Notes: a model not told the origin generated them from the sequence alone. A DNA stretch of 64,000 nt from Casuarina equisetifolia (GCA_028551475.1 CM052354.1:3889391-3953390), one strand, 5' to 3'. Shown: positions 11,230 through 24,035, counted from the first letter of the stretch. A program made the numbers and translations.

Positions 11230-12879
11230 TCAAGGAGGATGAAACTCCAATAGTTTAGGAGACAGCTTGTGTCGTTTGATTGTTGAGTATTCTTCAATAA
11301 GCACAATTGTCTCATATACTTCTAACTTCCTTTTGTTCTCCAGTATCTCGTTCAACAATTTTGCACAACTAGATATTTGAACTGGAACACCTACAAAAGA
11401 AATGTTAATGTGCAATTTTAAAGATATATAAAGGGATTCCAAAAACTGCTTATCTTTTACGTGTTGCTCGAATCTTTGGGGAGATGGAGTTGGAGGCATA
11501 AAGGACATAGGATTTTCTGGAACAAGGTTGCTCCTAGGTGCCTCCTCAAGTTGTATGTTGACATCTTTATCATTATCTTTGAGACTCTCCTTGTCAACAT
11601 CAACTTCTTCTACTTGCTTGCCACATGTTGGGGTTATTGCCTCTATGGTATCTTCAAGACTTTTCTCTATATCACTAGGCAAAGGACCCTCCTGATTCTC
11701 TGAGATCATACTAATGAGCTGACTCATCTGCACCTCTAATTTTCGGATTGAAACTTCTTGTCTCTGAAAACTCACTTCTTGATTCTGAAATCTTGCTTCA
11801 ATCCTCTCTGTAAAGTTCTGTGTGGTGCTGGCTAACTCACTAATCATGTTCTCGTAGTTAGGTTTCACCTCTTCTGTTTGCCAAAATGTTGGTTGCAGTC
11901 TCATCTCACTTGGGTTACTCCATGAAAAAGTTTGATGGTTGTGCCATCCCAGATTGTATGTATTTGAGTAATAATCATTTTGTGACCTGCTAGGAATTTC
12001 AATAAAATTAGCATAATCATTATAATGAGCATTAGGGTTACCTACTTGACATTCTGTGCTCTCATGTGCTCCACCACAAAATTCATATGATCTACTTTGA
12101 TGTCTTACAACTGGAGTATTTAGGTTGTCTATCTTCTCATTGAGCACTTCTAATTGTGTAGACATTATGGTGAAGATATCTACTTCATGGACTCCACTTG
12201 CTTGATGCATTGGTAGCCTCTTAGTAGACCATTGATAGCTATTGGTTGACCTTTCCTCCAAAAGGTTATACGCCTCTTCTGCAGTTTTGCTGTGCAAATC
12301 CCCTCATGCAGCTATATCAATTACAAAACGAAGATTTGTACTACACCCATCATAAAAAGTTTGTACTTGCAACCAAATGGGTAGTCCATGATCTGGACAT
12401 TTCCTCATAAGTTCCTTGAATCTTTCCCAAGCTTCATACACTGATTCATTGTCCATCTGCATAAAAGTAGTAATATCGTTATGCATTTTTACAGATTTCG
12501 CCAAAGGAAAGAACTTACTAAGAAATTTATGAGCCAAATCATCCCATGTAGTAATCAATCCTGCAGAAAGAGAAAAGAACCAATTTTTAGCTGTATCTCT
12601 AAGAGAAAATGGAAATAGTTTCAACCTAATAACATCTTTTGTAACTCCATGATCTCCAATCATGTCACAGAATTCAAGGAATGCTTCAATGTGAGCATTT
12701 GGATCCTCATTTGGTAGCCCACTATATTGCACAGATTTTTGAAGCATCTTGATGAGCACATGCTTGATCTCAAAGTTATTTGCCTGAATTGCAGGCTTAA
12801 TGCTTGATGTGGCATTCCAAAATGTTGGTGCAACATAGTCTTTTAAAAGTCTATATGTACCCTTATATCTTTCCATCAT
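11230..12879 (-). pseudogene. Gag of the TR-GAG element, one in-frame stop
   Basis: The reading frame runs from ATG at 12877-12879 to 11230 with a single TGA at 12304-12306. Without it the product would be about 548 residues. Residues 1-190 are a typical Ty3 Gag core, with the 'EAWERFKELMRKCP' and 'GLPIWLQVQTFY' motifs. The second part carries a zinc-knuckle remnant (CGGAHESTEC), a coiled-coil stretch ending 'LEVQMSQL' and the 'LPSDIE' motif. It ends just where the protease domain should begin ('ENKRKLEVYE', 'KLSPKLLEF'). Gag would form the particle that packages the element RNA. The frame is otherwise clean over 550 codons, in keeping with recent selection or recent insertion. The stop could be a true nonsense change or a consensus error. 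Confidence 0.85.
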
Positions 12880-13080
12880 TGTTGCTTAACGACTTAACAA
12901 AGACTTTTTTTCTTTTTTCTTTTTCAAGAATTAAAAGAAACGATTTTTTTTATTTTTCAAGAATTAAAAGAAACAATTATTTTGTTTTTCAAGAATAAAA
13001 AAAAATTAAAGGAAAATAAAAGCTAGATTAAACCTAAAAATTATTCGGTATTAATATTAATTAGTAGTAAAACAACCAAT

Positions 13081-13097
13081 CCCCGGCAACGGCGCCA
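13081..13097 (-). other. Primer-binding site of the TR-GAG element
   Basis: The minus strand reads TGGCGCCGTTGCCGGGG six bases inside the right LTR. This is the PBS form seen in Athila/Tat-group elements (tRNA-Asp/Glu type by general knowledge) and fixes the element's orientation. Confidence 0.8.
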
Positions 13098-13103
13098 AAA
13101 ACT

Positions 13104-14347
13104 TGTTCGGTGAAATCTAAATGCAAGTGAACATGTCGAACAAGTAATATAATGATAAGAAAGATATCGTCCCACAGAGATTAGTGATTACTAGACCAAC
13201 TAATTACTAACGGTGAATAACTCCTAGAATTTATCTAGCAAACCAAATTGATAGATAATAGATTAACTAACTAAGTCTAAGAAAACTTAATAAAAGAAAT
13301 ATGTTAGAGCATATGACTTCACCATAATTACTAGGTACTAATATTGATTATTTATGCTTGCAAGAGAGATAATATCTATGTGATGGCAGAATTTCCTAAT
13401 TTATTTACTATCCTATGTCTAAGTATAGCAAACCTACTTAGTTCATTAATTCACTATATCTCTATATGTGAATTGAAACAAACCAAATGCATTAGGATCT
13501 ATGAATATTCTCAGTTTACACCGAAAGCCACACAAACAATATGGTATATGTCTATCCATATTTAATCTATGGTTACATATTACAAGAAGCAACTACATGT
13601 TATTTCCTGTCGGTCTTTAACATGCAAATCAAGTCATCTAAGTGGTAGCTAATCACCTAAAAGCATTAAACTCCGTAATATATAACTTCACATAAATAAA
13701 ATATCTTGCAAAACATAATAATCGTAAGATTCATACCATCATAATTAGGTTACATCGTAGCTCTAACAAAAATAAACTAAAACATAAAGAAATAATGAGG
13801 AAGAATGGTAATAAGAAATAAAGAAGGCATCTTGAATCCAAGAACAAGAAGTCTGTCACCCTTTTTGTCTTCTATTCAAGAAAACCTTGAATTCTTGGCC
13901 TCTTTCTTGAGTTGTGCTCAATTTCCTCCTCCACTTTCTTTTGCCTCTTCTCTTCTCTTAAATAGGGTTTAGGTTTAGACCTATCTCCTATCCTAGTAGA
14001 ATTAGGTTTTAGAGACCTAAAACAATTGGGTTTTGAACTCCTAAATTAATTGAGACTTGAATTCCTAACATGACTGGGTTTTCTATTTAAATAGAAAATC
14101 AAATAACAATAGAAAATCTAATAACAATTATCCAAAGCCTAAGCCCATCTTGACTTTCTTGATCTTGATATTACAATTTTGCCACACAATAAGCATCAGG
14201 TTCTCCATGTTCATCCCTTTTCTCCTTGTGCTACAAAAACAAGACAAATTCAAATAAATAAGAGGAGTTCAAATATTTTCTCATAAACATTGTATTATTT
14301 ATTGCCTAAAAAAATAGGTAAAATAACTCTATAAAAATAGGTTATCA
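13104..14347 (-). repeat. 5' LTR of the TR-GAG element
   Basis: 1244 bp, nearly identical to 8388-9656, TG...CA, next to the primer-binding site. Minus-strand transcription should start inside this LTR. The ORF at 13344-13565 is LTR sequence. Confidence 0.9.
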
Positions 14348-14352
14348 CAAGG

Positions 14353-14848
14353 GTAAAATTAAAGATCTAACACTAAACCTAAAGATGGCAAGACCACTGA
14401 AACCTTTTCAAGGTGGACTCTAACACTTAAACATAACTGAGACAATGGAAAGTGAATACAGCTTTTCACCAAGTAAAGATCCAATACCAATAAATGCAAT
14501 AGAAAAATGTAAGCTCAAGAGTTAAACACAATAATCTAAGTAAGGCCTAGGATCTAATCAAGAAGAACTAAAACTATCAACAAAAATTTTAGAATCCACT
14601 AACAAAATATGTGAAAATCCTTTAAAAGGATAATTTTATCAAACAAGTGATGATTAAAAATGAAAAAAAAAAACACACTTTTTATAATAGACTACTATGT
14701 TAAAACTTAATCTTAACAATAAGATATGGTGAAACAAATCTTACATAATATACAAAGTTTACTAACTAAAACTAAAAAAGTTTACATAAAAAGCGTTTGC
14801 TGTCTAATGGAACACCACATTGGTCAAAGCAGTAGCTGATTGACATAG
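14353..14848. other. Spacer between two LTR elements, no gene
   Basis: About 500 bp of A-rich sequence between the TSD of the TR-GAG element and the TSD of the Ty3 element. No coding frame and no recognised repeat. Confidence 0.6.
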
Positions 14849-14853
14849 CAATC

Positions 14854-15285
14854 TATTACGTCAAAGCCGACATCTGGCCTCAACGTAGACACACAAGCAT
14901 GGCAGCAGAGTGTCAAAAGCATGGGAAGGGTAAAACGTGTTGTTTTATGCTCATTAATGAAGCATGGGAGGGTTTAGTATGCAGCCTACGCTTAGGTATG
15001 ATTGCATGCTTGTATAGCCTTGCATATACGCTTGCCGAAACCCACCTAGTCAAGTCATTAGGACACATGGCTGGGTTATAAGAGAAGGCAACGCTAAGTG
15101 GAAGACAGATTTTGTAAACCCGAAACCCAGTTCCTTGAGATGTTCCCATCTCTCTGAATATAGGCTCTGTTAATCCAAAGCTTTCTCTCCCACCATAGGT
15201 AAAAAGAACAAACACCAGCCCTGGAACAAGGACGTTGTCCTTCAATCCAAGCCGGTGCAGCGATCCACATATTCTGAACCTAACA
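14854..15285 (+). repeat. 5' LTR of Ty3 element no. 1
   Basis: 432 bp, paired with 19777-20207. Most differences between the two are transitions. The terminal TG is mutated to TA, which would impair integrase end recognition. Small ORFs inside (14899-15081, 14913-15245) recur in the other LTR and are not genes. Confidence 0.9.
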
Positions 15286-15311
15286 ATAAGGTATCGAAGC
15301 CATCACCGGTG

Positions 15312-18300
15312 ATGGCTGACTCACAATTTGTCCTTTTTGAGAAAAGCCTCAACCATTGTTTCTCTGAAATGATGGCTGTCATGCAGCAACAATTCGCTGA
15401 CGTCCACTTACGGATGGACGAGCAAACTGGCGACCTTCAGTCCCAAATCCATACCCTGAAGAGTGATCTCCGCCGTGATTCGGGTGAGTCCTCTAAAGGG
15501 AAAGGAATAGCGACGGATGCCCCCTCTCTTCCCAAAGGCCTGAAGTTTGAATTCCCTCGCTTCGTTGGTGGTGAAGATCCCACTGGATGGGTATGTCGCA
15601 CCAACCAGTTCTTTGAGTTAAACCATACTCGTGAGGAGGACAAAGTTCCCATCGCTTCTTGGAATCTCGAAGCGGAGGTGCACATTTGGTTCCAAATGCT
15701 CAAAAAGACGTCACCCACCAACACTCTCTCTTGGCAACAACTTACGGACGCTTTATTTGGAAGGTATGGTCCTTCCCAGTTTCAAGATTTCTATGGGGAA
15801 CTAACGAAGTTACAGCAAATAGGCTCTGTCGAGGATTATCACAAACAGTACGATCGACTTGCCATGAAGTTTGATCCCATGACCCCTAAGCAGACGATTA
15901 GTGGCTTCATCAGCGGCTTACAGGAAGCCATCCGTATTGAAGTCCAAGCCAAAAGACCTGCTACTTTCCTAGAAGCCTTGGAGCTCGCTCGCATGTACGA
16001 AGCCAAAGGCCAAGAAAAGCCTGTGGCTCGACCTGTTGCAAAAAAAGGATGGGATAAACTGCCAGCCAAGGCTCCCATTCCAATTAAGAAGCTTTCTCCC
16101 ACAGAACTCATGGAACGAAAGACACAGGGCCTTTGTTTCAATTGTGATGAACGCTACTCTCCCGAGCATCGATGCAAACGCCTTTTCTTTCTAGAAAGCC
16201 CCCAGCTCTTGGAAACCAGTGTTGGTTCAGTCCTTGAGGTGCCGGCAGTGGAAGAAGAAGTTCCAGACATCTCCATGCATGCTCTTTGTGCGGCAACGTG
16301 CGGGGATGATAACCCCCAAACGATGTGTGTTACTGCCTTACTCCCTGAGCACAACTATCCAATCAGTGTCCTACTGGACACGGGGAACTCTCACAACTTC
16401 TTGAAGGAAGGCATTGCACGTCGCCTTGGTTTACAACCCACTACTTCCAACCAGTTTGAAGTCACCATAGCCAATGGTGACAAGGTGGTGAGCCAAGGGT
16501 GTTGTCAGGCCGTCCCCATCATCTTGCAAGGAGTCCGACAACAAGTTGACTTATACTTGCTTCCCCTCCAAGGGTCGGATGCAGTGCTAGGTATTCAGTG
16601 GTTCCGTACTCTTGGTAAGGTCGAGTGGGATTTTTCCCATCTCTACATGACCTTCATTGCAGCAGGCCAACGAGTCGAACTCTTCGGCTCACAACCCCCC
16701 AACGATCTAGTCTTTGATGAACGCCAAATCACAAAGGAAATTCAAAAGGAAGAGACGGTTATACTATTGCACATCCGTGGTGTTCAACCACCAGATTCCC
16801 AAAAAAATGGTGTTGAGGCAGCAAGTTTGTCAGAACCCGTTATGTCTCACGTCGCTCCTGGTGCTATGTTGCACTCCATTAGTGAAACGCAGTGTTTCAC
16901 TAATATGCTCCCAGAAGACACCACTCCTATGGACCGTCTTCTCCAGGAGTTTTCCGACGTCTTTGCAGAACCAAAGGGTCTACCGCCTAGGCGGTCCTTT
17001 GACCATGCAATTCCCTTGGAACCAGGCTCTTCTCCTGTTTCAGCTCGTGCTTACAGATACCCGTTCTTCCAAAAAATTGAGATAGAACGGCTAGTCAAGG
17101 AACTATTGGCAAGTGGAATGGTTCGTCCAAGCATCAGTCCATACTCCTCTCCTGTGATTTTAGTTCGAAAAGGCGATGGTTCCTGGCGGCTTTGTGTTGA
17201 CTACAGAGCCCTCAACGCTCTCACCATCAAAGACCGTTTCCCTATCCCCACAGTAGATGAGCTTTTAGACGAGCTCAAGGGAGCCCGCATCTTTTCCAAG
17301 CTTGACCTCCGAGCGGGTTATCACCAAATCCTTGTCAAGGAGGAGGATGTCCCCAAGACAGCCTTCAGAACTCCTTTTGGTCACTACGAATATCTCGTAA
17401 TGCCATTTGGGCTCACAAATGCCCCGTCCACTTTCCAGAATCTCATGAACTCCATCTTCGCTGATTATCTCCAGAAGTTCGTCCTTATCTTCTTCAACGA
17501 CATCCTCATCTTCAGCAAGGACTGGACATTACACATGGAGCATGCTCATAATGTTCTTACTGTCCTACGGCAGCACAAGCTATTCGCTAAAAAAGAAAAA
17601 TGCACATTCAGCCAAACTCGGGTTCAATTCCTTGGTCATGTGATAGACCAAGGAGGCATCTCCATGGATAGAGAAAAAATTGCTTGTATGTTGGCCTGGC
17701 CTCGCCCATGCTCGGTAAAAGCCCTCAGAGGATTTCTCGGCTTAACCGGTTACTACCGGCGTTTTGTCCGCAACTATGGTGTGTTGGCACGACCCCTCAC
17801 AGAGCTTTTGAGAAAGGGCCGCTTCCACTGGAATGATGAAGCCGAGGAAGCCTTTCAATAGCTCAAGGTGGCCATGACCGAAGCCCCTGTTCTCTCCCCA
17901 CCAGACTTCCAGCAAGTTTTTACAATTGAATGTGATGCATCCGTAGTGGGTGTGGGGGCAGTCCTCTCCCAAAATCGACATCCAGTGGCCTTTTTCAGTA
18001 AAGCATTGCATGGTAAGAATCTTTTACTGTCAACTTACGAAAAGGAATTGTTGGCGCTTGTATTATCAGTGTAGGCTTGGCGCCACTACTTGTTGGGGCG
18101 GCGATTTGTAGTAAAGTATGATCAACGGAGTTTACGTTATTTGTGGTCTTAACGAATCACTACCCCTGCGCAAGAACGTTGGCTCGTCCGGCTAATGGGA
18201 TTTGACTTCACAGTTGAATACCAACCCGGCCCTGCCAATAGGGTGGCTGATGCGTTGTCTCGGCAAGCCGAACTAGAGGCCAACTCGCAGAATCAGAAAG

Positions 18301-19811
18301 AGCAAAAAGGAACTCTCGTGGCTGTATCAACCCCAACTCCGTTGTGGTTAGAGGCCATCCGATAGGAGAACTCCTCCAACCCAGTTCTTCAAGATCTCAT
18401 CAGTCGTGTGCAAAGCGGAGAATCCGTAGGGCCATGGCAATACATCAATGGTATTCTGTATTTTAAAGGGAGGATTTTTATCCATGAAAAATCTACCCTT
18501 ATCAAGGAAATTTTGGAGCAAATGCATGGGTTTACCCACGAAGGTTTCCACAAGAGTTTGCAAAGGGTCCACTCTGTTTTTTACTGGAAATATCTTCGCC
18601 AAGATGTCCTGGAGTTTGTCATGAGTTGTCTGGTCTGTCAACGGGAGAAGTGGCAAAATAATTTCCCATCTGGGTTATTGGAACCCCTTCCAATCCCAGA
18701 AAATATATGGGAAGAAATATCAATGGACTTCATCAATGGGCTTCCTCCGTCGCACGGGAAAAATTCAATATATGTGGTGGTTGATCGACTAACTAAGTTC
18801 GCAAGGTTCCTTCCCTTGTCCCATCCATATTCGGCAGAAACGGTGGCTGGCCTATTCTTCGACCAGATATTTCGTTTATTCGGGCTTCCCAAGTCTATTA
18901 CCTGCGATCGAGATCCTCTGTTTACCAGCAAGTTTTGGACTGAGCTCTTTCGGCTCCAAGGCACGATTTTCCGGTTTTCTTCCGCTTACCATCCTCAAAC
19001 GGATGGTCAAACAGAAGTCGCCAACCGATCCTTGGAAACTTATCTTAGGTGCTTTGCAGGCGACAAGCCAAAGGATTGGGCTCGCTGGATTCCGTGGGCA
19101 GAATACTGCCATAATACCAGCATCAACTCATCAACCAAGAAGACCCCGTATGAGCTAGTGTTTGGGAAGCCTCCCCTAACCTTACTCTCTTATATTTCGG
19201 GGCGTGCACAAGAAGCGACTGTAGATCTCCAACTACAAACCCACGATGAAGTACTGGGGCAGTTACGGTATCAACTCCAAGAAGCCCAAAATCGGATGAA
19301 GCTTTTCTTTGATAAGAAACGGACAGAGGCCACCTTTGAAGTAGGAGAGAGAGTCTTTTTAAGGCTCCAACCGTATAAGCAGACCTCTATTTCTCATGGA
19401 AGAAAGAGAAAGCTCTCCCCAAGGTTCTACGGACCTTACGAAATTTTGGAAAAAATTGGTCCCGTTGCATACAAGCTGCGCCTTCCTTCAGGTAGTCAAG
19501 TTCACCCCGTGTTTCATGTGTCTCAGATAAAAAGGTGGGTCCAACCTTCAGCTCGGATCGAATCTGAGCTACCAGTGTTCGTAGATGAAGATGAAGCATA
19601 CTCGGCAGGTCCCAAGCTAGTTCTGCAACGGAAGGTCGTAAGGAATGTCCCTCAGGTTCTGATCAAATGGCAAGGACTAGACGTTGATGGCGCCACCTGG
19701 GAGACTGTCAGAAAAATGAAGCGTCGATTTCCTACCTTTGACCTTGAGGACAAGGTCGTCATTAAGGGGGATGCAGTGTTACGTCGAAGCCGACGTCTGG
19801 CCTCAACGTAG
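15312..19811 (+). pseudogene. Gag-pol polyprotein of Ty3 element no. 1
   Basis: The start is placed at ATG 15312, the first Met after the PBS; the open frame itself extends upstream into the LTR. Domains in order: Gag core; zinc knuckle CFNCDERYSPEHRC (about residue 275); protease with LLDTGNSHNFL; RT from about residue 570 with 'RLCVDYRALN' and 'KLDLRAGYHQI'; RNase H; integrase with an H...C-L-V-C zinc end and the DD35E catalytic set ('SMDFINGLPP', 'CDRDPLFTSKFW', 'TDGQTEVANR'); and a C-terminal chromodomain ('VLIKWQGL', 'GATWE'). The frame is broken by TAG 17859, TAG 18072, TAA 18150 and TAG 18363. All lie where related proteins have Gln. The RT box reads FFND instead of FFDD (codon AAC at 17496-17498), which removes a catalytic Asp. 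The polyprotein is therefore inactive. The coding region ends inside the 3' LTR. Confidence 0.92.
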
Positions 19812-20207
19812 ACACGCAAGCATGGCAGCAGAGTGTCAGAAGCATGGGAAGGGTAAAACGTGTTGTTTTATGCTCATTAATGAAGCATGGGGGGGTTTAG
19901 GATGCAGCCTACACTTAGGTATGATTGCATGCTTGTATAGCCTTGCGTATACACTTGCCGAAACCCACCTAGTCAAGTCACTAGGACACATGGCTGGGTT
20001 ATAAGAGAAGGCAACGCTAAGTGGAAGGCAGATTTTGTAAACCCGAAACCCAGTTCCTTGAGATGTTCCCATATCTCTGAATATAGGCTCTGTTAATCCA
20101 AAGCTTTCTCTCCCACCATAGGTAAAAAGAACAAACACCAGCCTGGAACAAGGACGTTGTCCTTCAATCCAAGCCAGTGCAGCAATCCACATATTCCGAA
20201 CCTAACA
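19777..20207 (+). repeat. 3' LTR of Ty3 element no. 1
   Basis: 431 bp, TG...CA, preceded by a TTAAGGGGG polypurine tract and followed by the TSD CAATC. It carries the ancestral TGTTACG end. Confidence 0.9.
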
Positions 20208-20212
20208 CAATC

Positions 20213-20714
20213 ACTCTTCTTGCAGCTTTGTCAACTAACCGGTTTTCCACAAATACTTCAATTAGCTTCCCTTGGTTTTTGTATGGTGCATCTCATAGTC
20301 AAAGCAATAAACAATCAAGTCTTTGATTAATCAAACCCTACGTTTTTTCTTTTATTTCCAATGCCTTATCTCTCAAACTTTTAAAAATATGTATTTTTCC
20401 ATATTTTTTACTTTAATACGAAATATATATGAATGATTTCAATCGTAGATCTACGATTTTATGTCATTAGCTACCTAAGGTACAACTCAAATCTTGATTT
20501 GAGTAATCTAACAATAACATATTTTAAATAAACTTTTTAAGATATTTATGGTAACAAGGATGATTGTATTAGTTTTTGTTTTTTCTAATCCAAATCCAAT
20601 TTTGAACATTTGCACGCATTGTCATAGGGTTTTCAATACTACTCATTGGAGGTTTATAGATTTACTGGAAACTAAAGCAAAGAAAGCTCATCATGCTCAA
20701 GGGTAAATAGTTCT
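20213..20714. other. Spacer before duplication unit 1, no gene
   Basis: About 500 bp of AT-rich sequence with no supported feature. The similarity shared by the two large units starts just after it. Confidence 0.5.
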
Positions 20715-20719
20715 TGCAA

Positions 20720-23700
20720 AATGGTGGCTAAGTGCTACGGCAACAACTCTCAAATTATAGAGGGTTGTGATTAGCCAATAAAATTCTTTTTCACTTAGGA
20801 GCTTAAAAGGGCAACTAGTAGGCAATGAAATTTTTTATAAAGGAGTATTACCTGGAAGTAGAATGGTTGTTATAAGAAATCCAAAGTATTTGATCATACA
20901 CAAGCCAAACAATTCGTAAATAAAATATTTTTACTTACCTAAATCAATTGTCAGATTGTCATTAAATTATTAGGTTGTTGTCTTGGTCATAGGTTTATTT
21001 GGAAAAGAAAAAATGAAATATTCATTTGGAATAAAAAGCTTTCCGATACCCATGCATGATATAAAATTAGAATTTGCCTTTGGACTACTCTAATGTCTAT
21101 CTTAATTTCCATACAGGTGGTATCAAAACGTTAGCTTACCTAGACTTTGGGATTCTTATTTATCTAAATTTTGAAGCAACTAGGAAATATACTTTCATCT
21201 TCTTTGCCTGCGCAATTTGTCAATATTTGTTCGTTTTGTTGTTTAATTGGGACTTTGTACCCGGGAAAAGGAAGGCAACACTCGAGCCGCCGGTCTTCTG
21301 CAGCCCATATTGTCATTTGTTGGATTAAATGATACGTCCTTACAATAACAATAATAATAATGAAATTTAGTTTTAAAGTTTTTGTTCAACGACAAGAATT
21401 CTGTAGTTAATGTAGTTACTTATTTCGTTTCTTCTAATAGATATCAATTTAAGTTAAAATGATATTTGTTTTACACATTTTTATATACAATTTTTTTGGC
21501 AAAGCAAGACATGAAAATATTATCAAGCCGTCAAATTATTTTATAAAAATCATAGGCAATATTTCATTTGTTTGCACGGGATTTCCATTTCAAAGTAAAA
21601 AGCAGCAAGCAAATCCATTGACATCCAAAACAAAAGGAAAATATTAAGACGTGTGACACTGCCGTAAATATAAATCTTTTCAACATCATGATATTTATAG
21701 CGGATAGTACAAATGGACCATCCAATTCTTTGGCTATCTATATAATGGGTGTCAGTTATGATAAATATCTCATTTCATATGTCAATTCATAGTACCAATA
21801 ATCGCACTAGACAGCTTAAAGATCAGTAATGTTACACCTTATTGCAAGCCTTCAAAATATTTTCACTCTCTTCCGAAATTTTGTTGTGGTTTATTGTGCA
21901 GGTGCGGATCTTTTATGTGCTAACATTTAAGAGAGTCATATTTTACTTTATAAGCGTTATATAGTGTTGTTAAAATCTTTCATATGTTATTTATAAGTAT
22001 AATAATTTTTTTAAAAAAAAAATTCACGACCACCTTAGTCAATTTAAAAAGCAAAAACAGTCTTCCAAACATTAACCACCGCTGTTCCACTACCAGACAA
22101 CAGATTGGATCAGTCACTTTACTTTGAGGAGCCCATACCAGTTATGGTGTGCTTTGGAGATAATATTGGAGATTTTACCGTCATCTCGGGGAGTTCGTCG
22201 GTGCCAGAAAAAATCTACTAAGGTGTACTGCATTGCTTGGAAAACACAAATTTTTAACTTCTTCTGGCTTGTCTAGTCTGTTGTCTCCTGCACATCTGAC
22301 ATAACTAGGTACAATTATAAACAAATACATGAAATCCCGTTAATGATGCAACAATCAGAGCTTCCCTTTTCACAGTTTTTCACTCTCCGCTCCATCATCT
22401 TTGGAATCCAGCTGTCTGTGGCTGCCAATTATGACGCAACAACCAGATTTGTCGGATCGAACTGGTTCTTGAATTAATTGCAGAGGATCGAACTGTAATT
22501 TCAAAAGGACCCGCCAGTAAGTTTTGAGTAGCGTTTATGATGGCTGCGAAGAATTCTATTCTATTAATTCTCCTTTTAAATATGAGAGTAAAATATAATT
22601 TAGCTCATAACTCAAAACCGATTAAGTGATATTCCAAATGCAAGAGCTCTGCCAGTGCTTGGCGGACATAGTCTAGAGTGGTAAGAAAGATTTAAGGACT
22701 ATTGGGAATGCATATGTCTACTAACAGTGTTGAAAGATATGTAACATGTTACTATATTGATACACCGTCTTTTAACAAAAGCAAAATCCTGAGTCCATTA
22801 ATCTTAGTTTAAGTCGGTTCCTCGTAGTGTTGGTGTTTGATGATTTTTACAGTACAATTCCTTCAATTTCATCACTTGGTAAAAAATAAATGAATTGATT
22901 GTGAGTACTCCTTTATCATTTTGATAAAAAGGGAGTTCTTACCAACAATTTATTAGAAATAAAATCTTTTATATTAAAAAGTTTAAAGTGCAACTTAAAA
23001 GTTAACACATGATCTCGAAGACAATTTTAATATTTAAACATTATTCAAAGATTTTTATTACAAATGAAATCTTATGTATTAGAAAGTTTAAAATTTAACT
23101 TAAAAGTTAATTAATAGTTTAGGAGATAAATTTAATATCTAAATATTACTTAAGGATTACTTATTTTCTATGTGAGATCCCTTTCTTCGATACTCCTCAC
23201 ACTAGACATACGTAAGGCTTAAAATTGTATGAGATGGAATGATGCTTCCACACATCAGGCATATATGATAGGTTCAGAATTAGATGGAAGTTGAAGGTGA
23301 TCAACCTATGCTTTATAACTACATTAGAAAATTTAAAATTTAATCTAAAAACTAACTTATAAGTTAATGAGATAATTTTTATTTGTAAATATTATTTAAT
23401 AATTATAAATTTTTTATGAAGGAATTTCATCCTTAATTTCATATATGATTTTGAGTCCTTATTTGAAATTTCCATGAGACAAGATATTAGTAATAGTGGA
23501 CAAATGGCCCATGATGGAATTTTATCCCACGGAGTATTGCTCTACGCTTATCCGCTCCTGTCGTTTTCTTTGCATTTATGTTTGGCTGACTTACCATTCA
23601 AATAATTCTGAAAGTGAAACCATCATCTTTATAGAATTGATGACAAAGCAAAATTATATAAACATAATAAAATCATAACTTTTATGCCTTTTTAGCTTTG

Positions 23701-24035
23701 TCATCACTTCACTCCAATGGTAGATGTCATCACATGAATAACCAGTTTTCACTCCAATGACTGTTTGATCTTAAACTTTAAGAAGATTTCTACAAGTTTG
23801 CATGTATGGCAAGTTTCGTGTCTTGGTTTGAAAAGGAATCCTTACGAACTACATACAACTTCTTGAATTTAATTGTTATCAAGTGTTACTTCAATATAGA
23901 TTAGCATATTAACAAGACTACAGTATCACTTAGAAATACATTTTAAAAAGTTTTGAGTATTTGTGTATAAATTTGACTGTTGAAAGTTGAGTAATTGTCA
24001 TTTTCAATACGGTCCTAAAACGCACCCCTCATGCC
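20720..24035. other. 5' flank of DUF247 copy 1, no gene
   Basis: Over 3 kb without a supported gene. It is conserved in unit 2 (35900-41040 plus 44215-44278) as duplicated sequence, without any maintained reading frame. The small ORFs at 21074, 21459 and 23496 are not open in unit 2. Two ribbons of related sequence within it ('aaaagtttaaagt.caacttaaaa', about 22975-23110 and 23325-23410) form a short, degenerate tandem series. Confidence 0.6.

Larger units (their letters stand above)
8388..14347 (-). mobile_element. TR-GAG-type non-autonomous LTR retrotransposon
   Basis: A 5960-bp element with two long direct terminal repeats (8388-9656 and 13104-14347), TG...CA ends, and a 5-bp target duplication CAAGG at 8383-8387 and 14348-14352. 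It is transcribed from the minus strand: a primer-binding site lies beside the right LTR and a polypurine tract beside the left one. The interior of about 3.4 kb codes only for Gag. Protease, RT, RNase H and integrase are absent. PBS and Gag type are those of Ty3 Athila/Tat elements. This fits the terminal-repeat-with-GAG class, which must borrow pol from an autonomous relative. The LTRs differ at only about a dozen positions plus two indels, so it is the youngest of the three complete elements. Confidence 0.9.
14854..20207 (+). mobile_element. Ty3 chromovirus no. 1 (nearly complete)
   Basis: A 5354-bp element with LTRs 14854-15285 and 19777-20207 and a perfect 5-bp target duplication CAATC (14849-14853 and 20208-20212). 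The 5' LTR begins TATTACG where the 3' LTR has TGTTACG, a G-to-A change in the terminal dinucleotide. The interior encodes gag-protease-RT-RNase H-integrase-chromodomain in one frame, broken by four stops. A degenerate iMet-type PBS (GGTATCGAAGCC) follows the 5' LTR after about four bases, and a polypurine tract (about 19763-19770) precedes the 3' LTR. About 16 substitutions separate the 431-bp LTRs (roughly 3.7% by eye). The compact size and short LTRs resemble Reina-type chromoviruses, though the clade is my inference. Confidence 0.93.

Noticed and set aside
8628..13565. Two near-identical 73-codon ORFs at 8628 and 13344
   Set aside because: They lie at the same position in the two LTRs of one element, so the conservation reflects LTR identity and not a gene pair.
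15255..15311. Upstream extension of the Ty3 no. 1 frame as the true start
   Set aside because: It begins at GTG within the LTR and covers the PBS region. ATG 15312 is the first sensible start.
16878..16904. Hairpin of 11-bp arms (ATTAGTGAAAC / GTTTCACTAAT)
   Set aside because: It lies inside the pol coding frame, is short, and has no miRNA-like features. It is probably chance.
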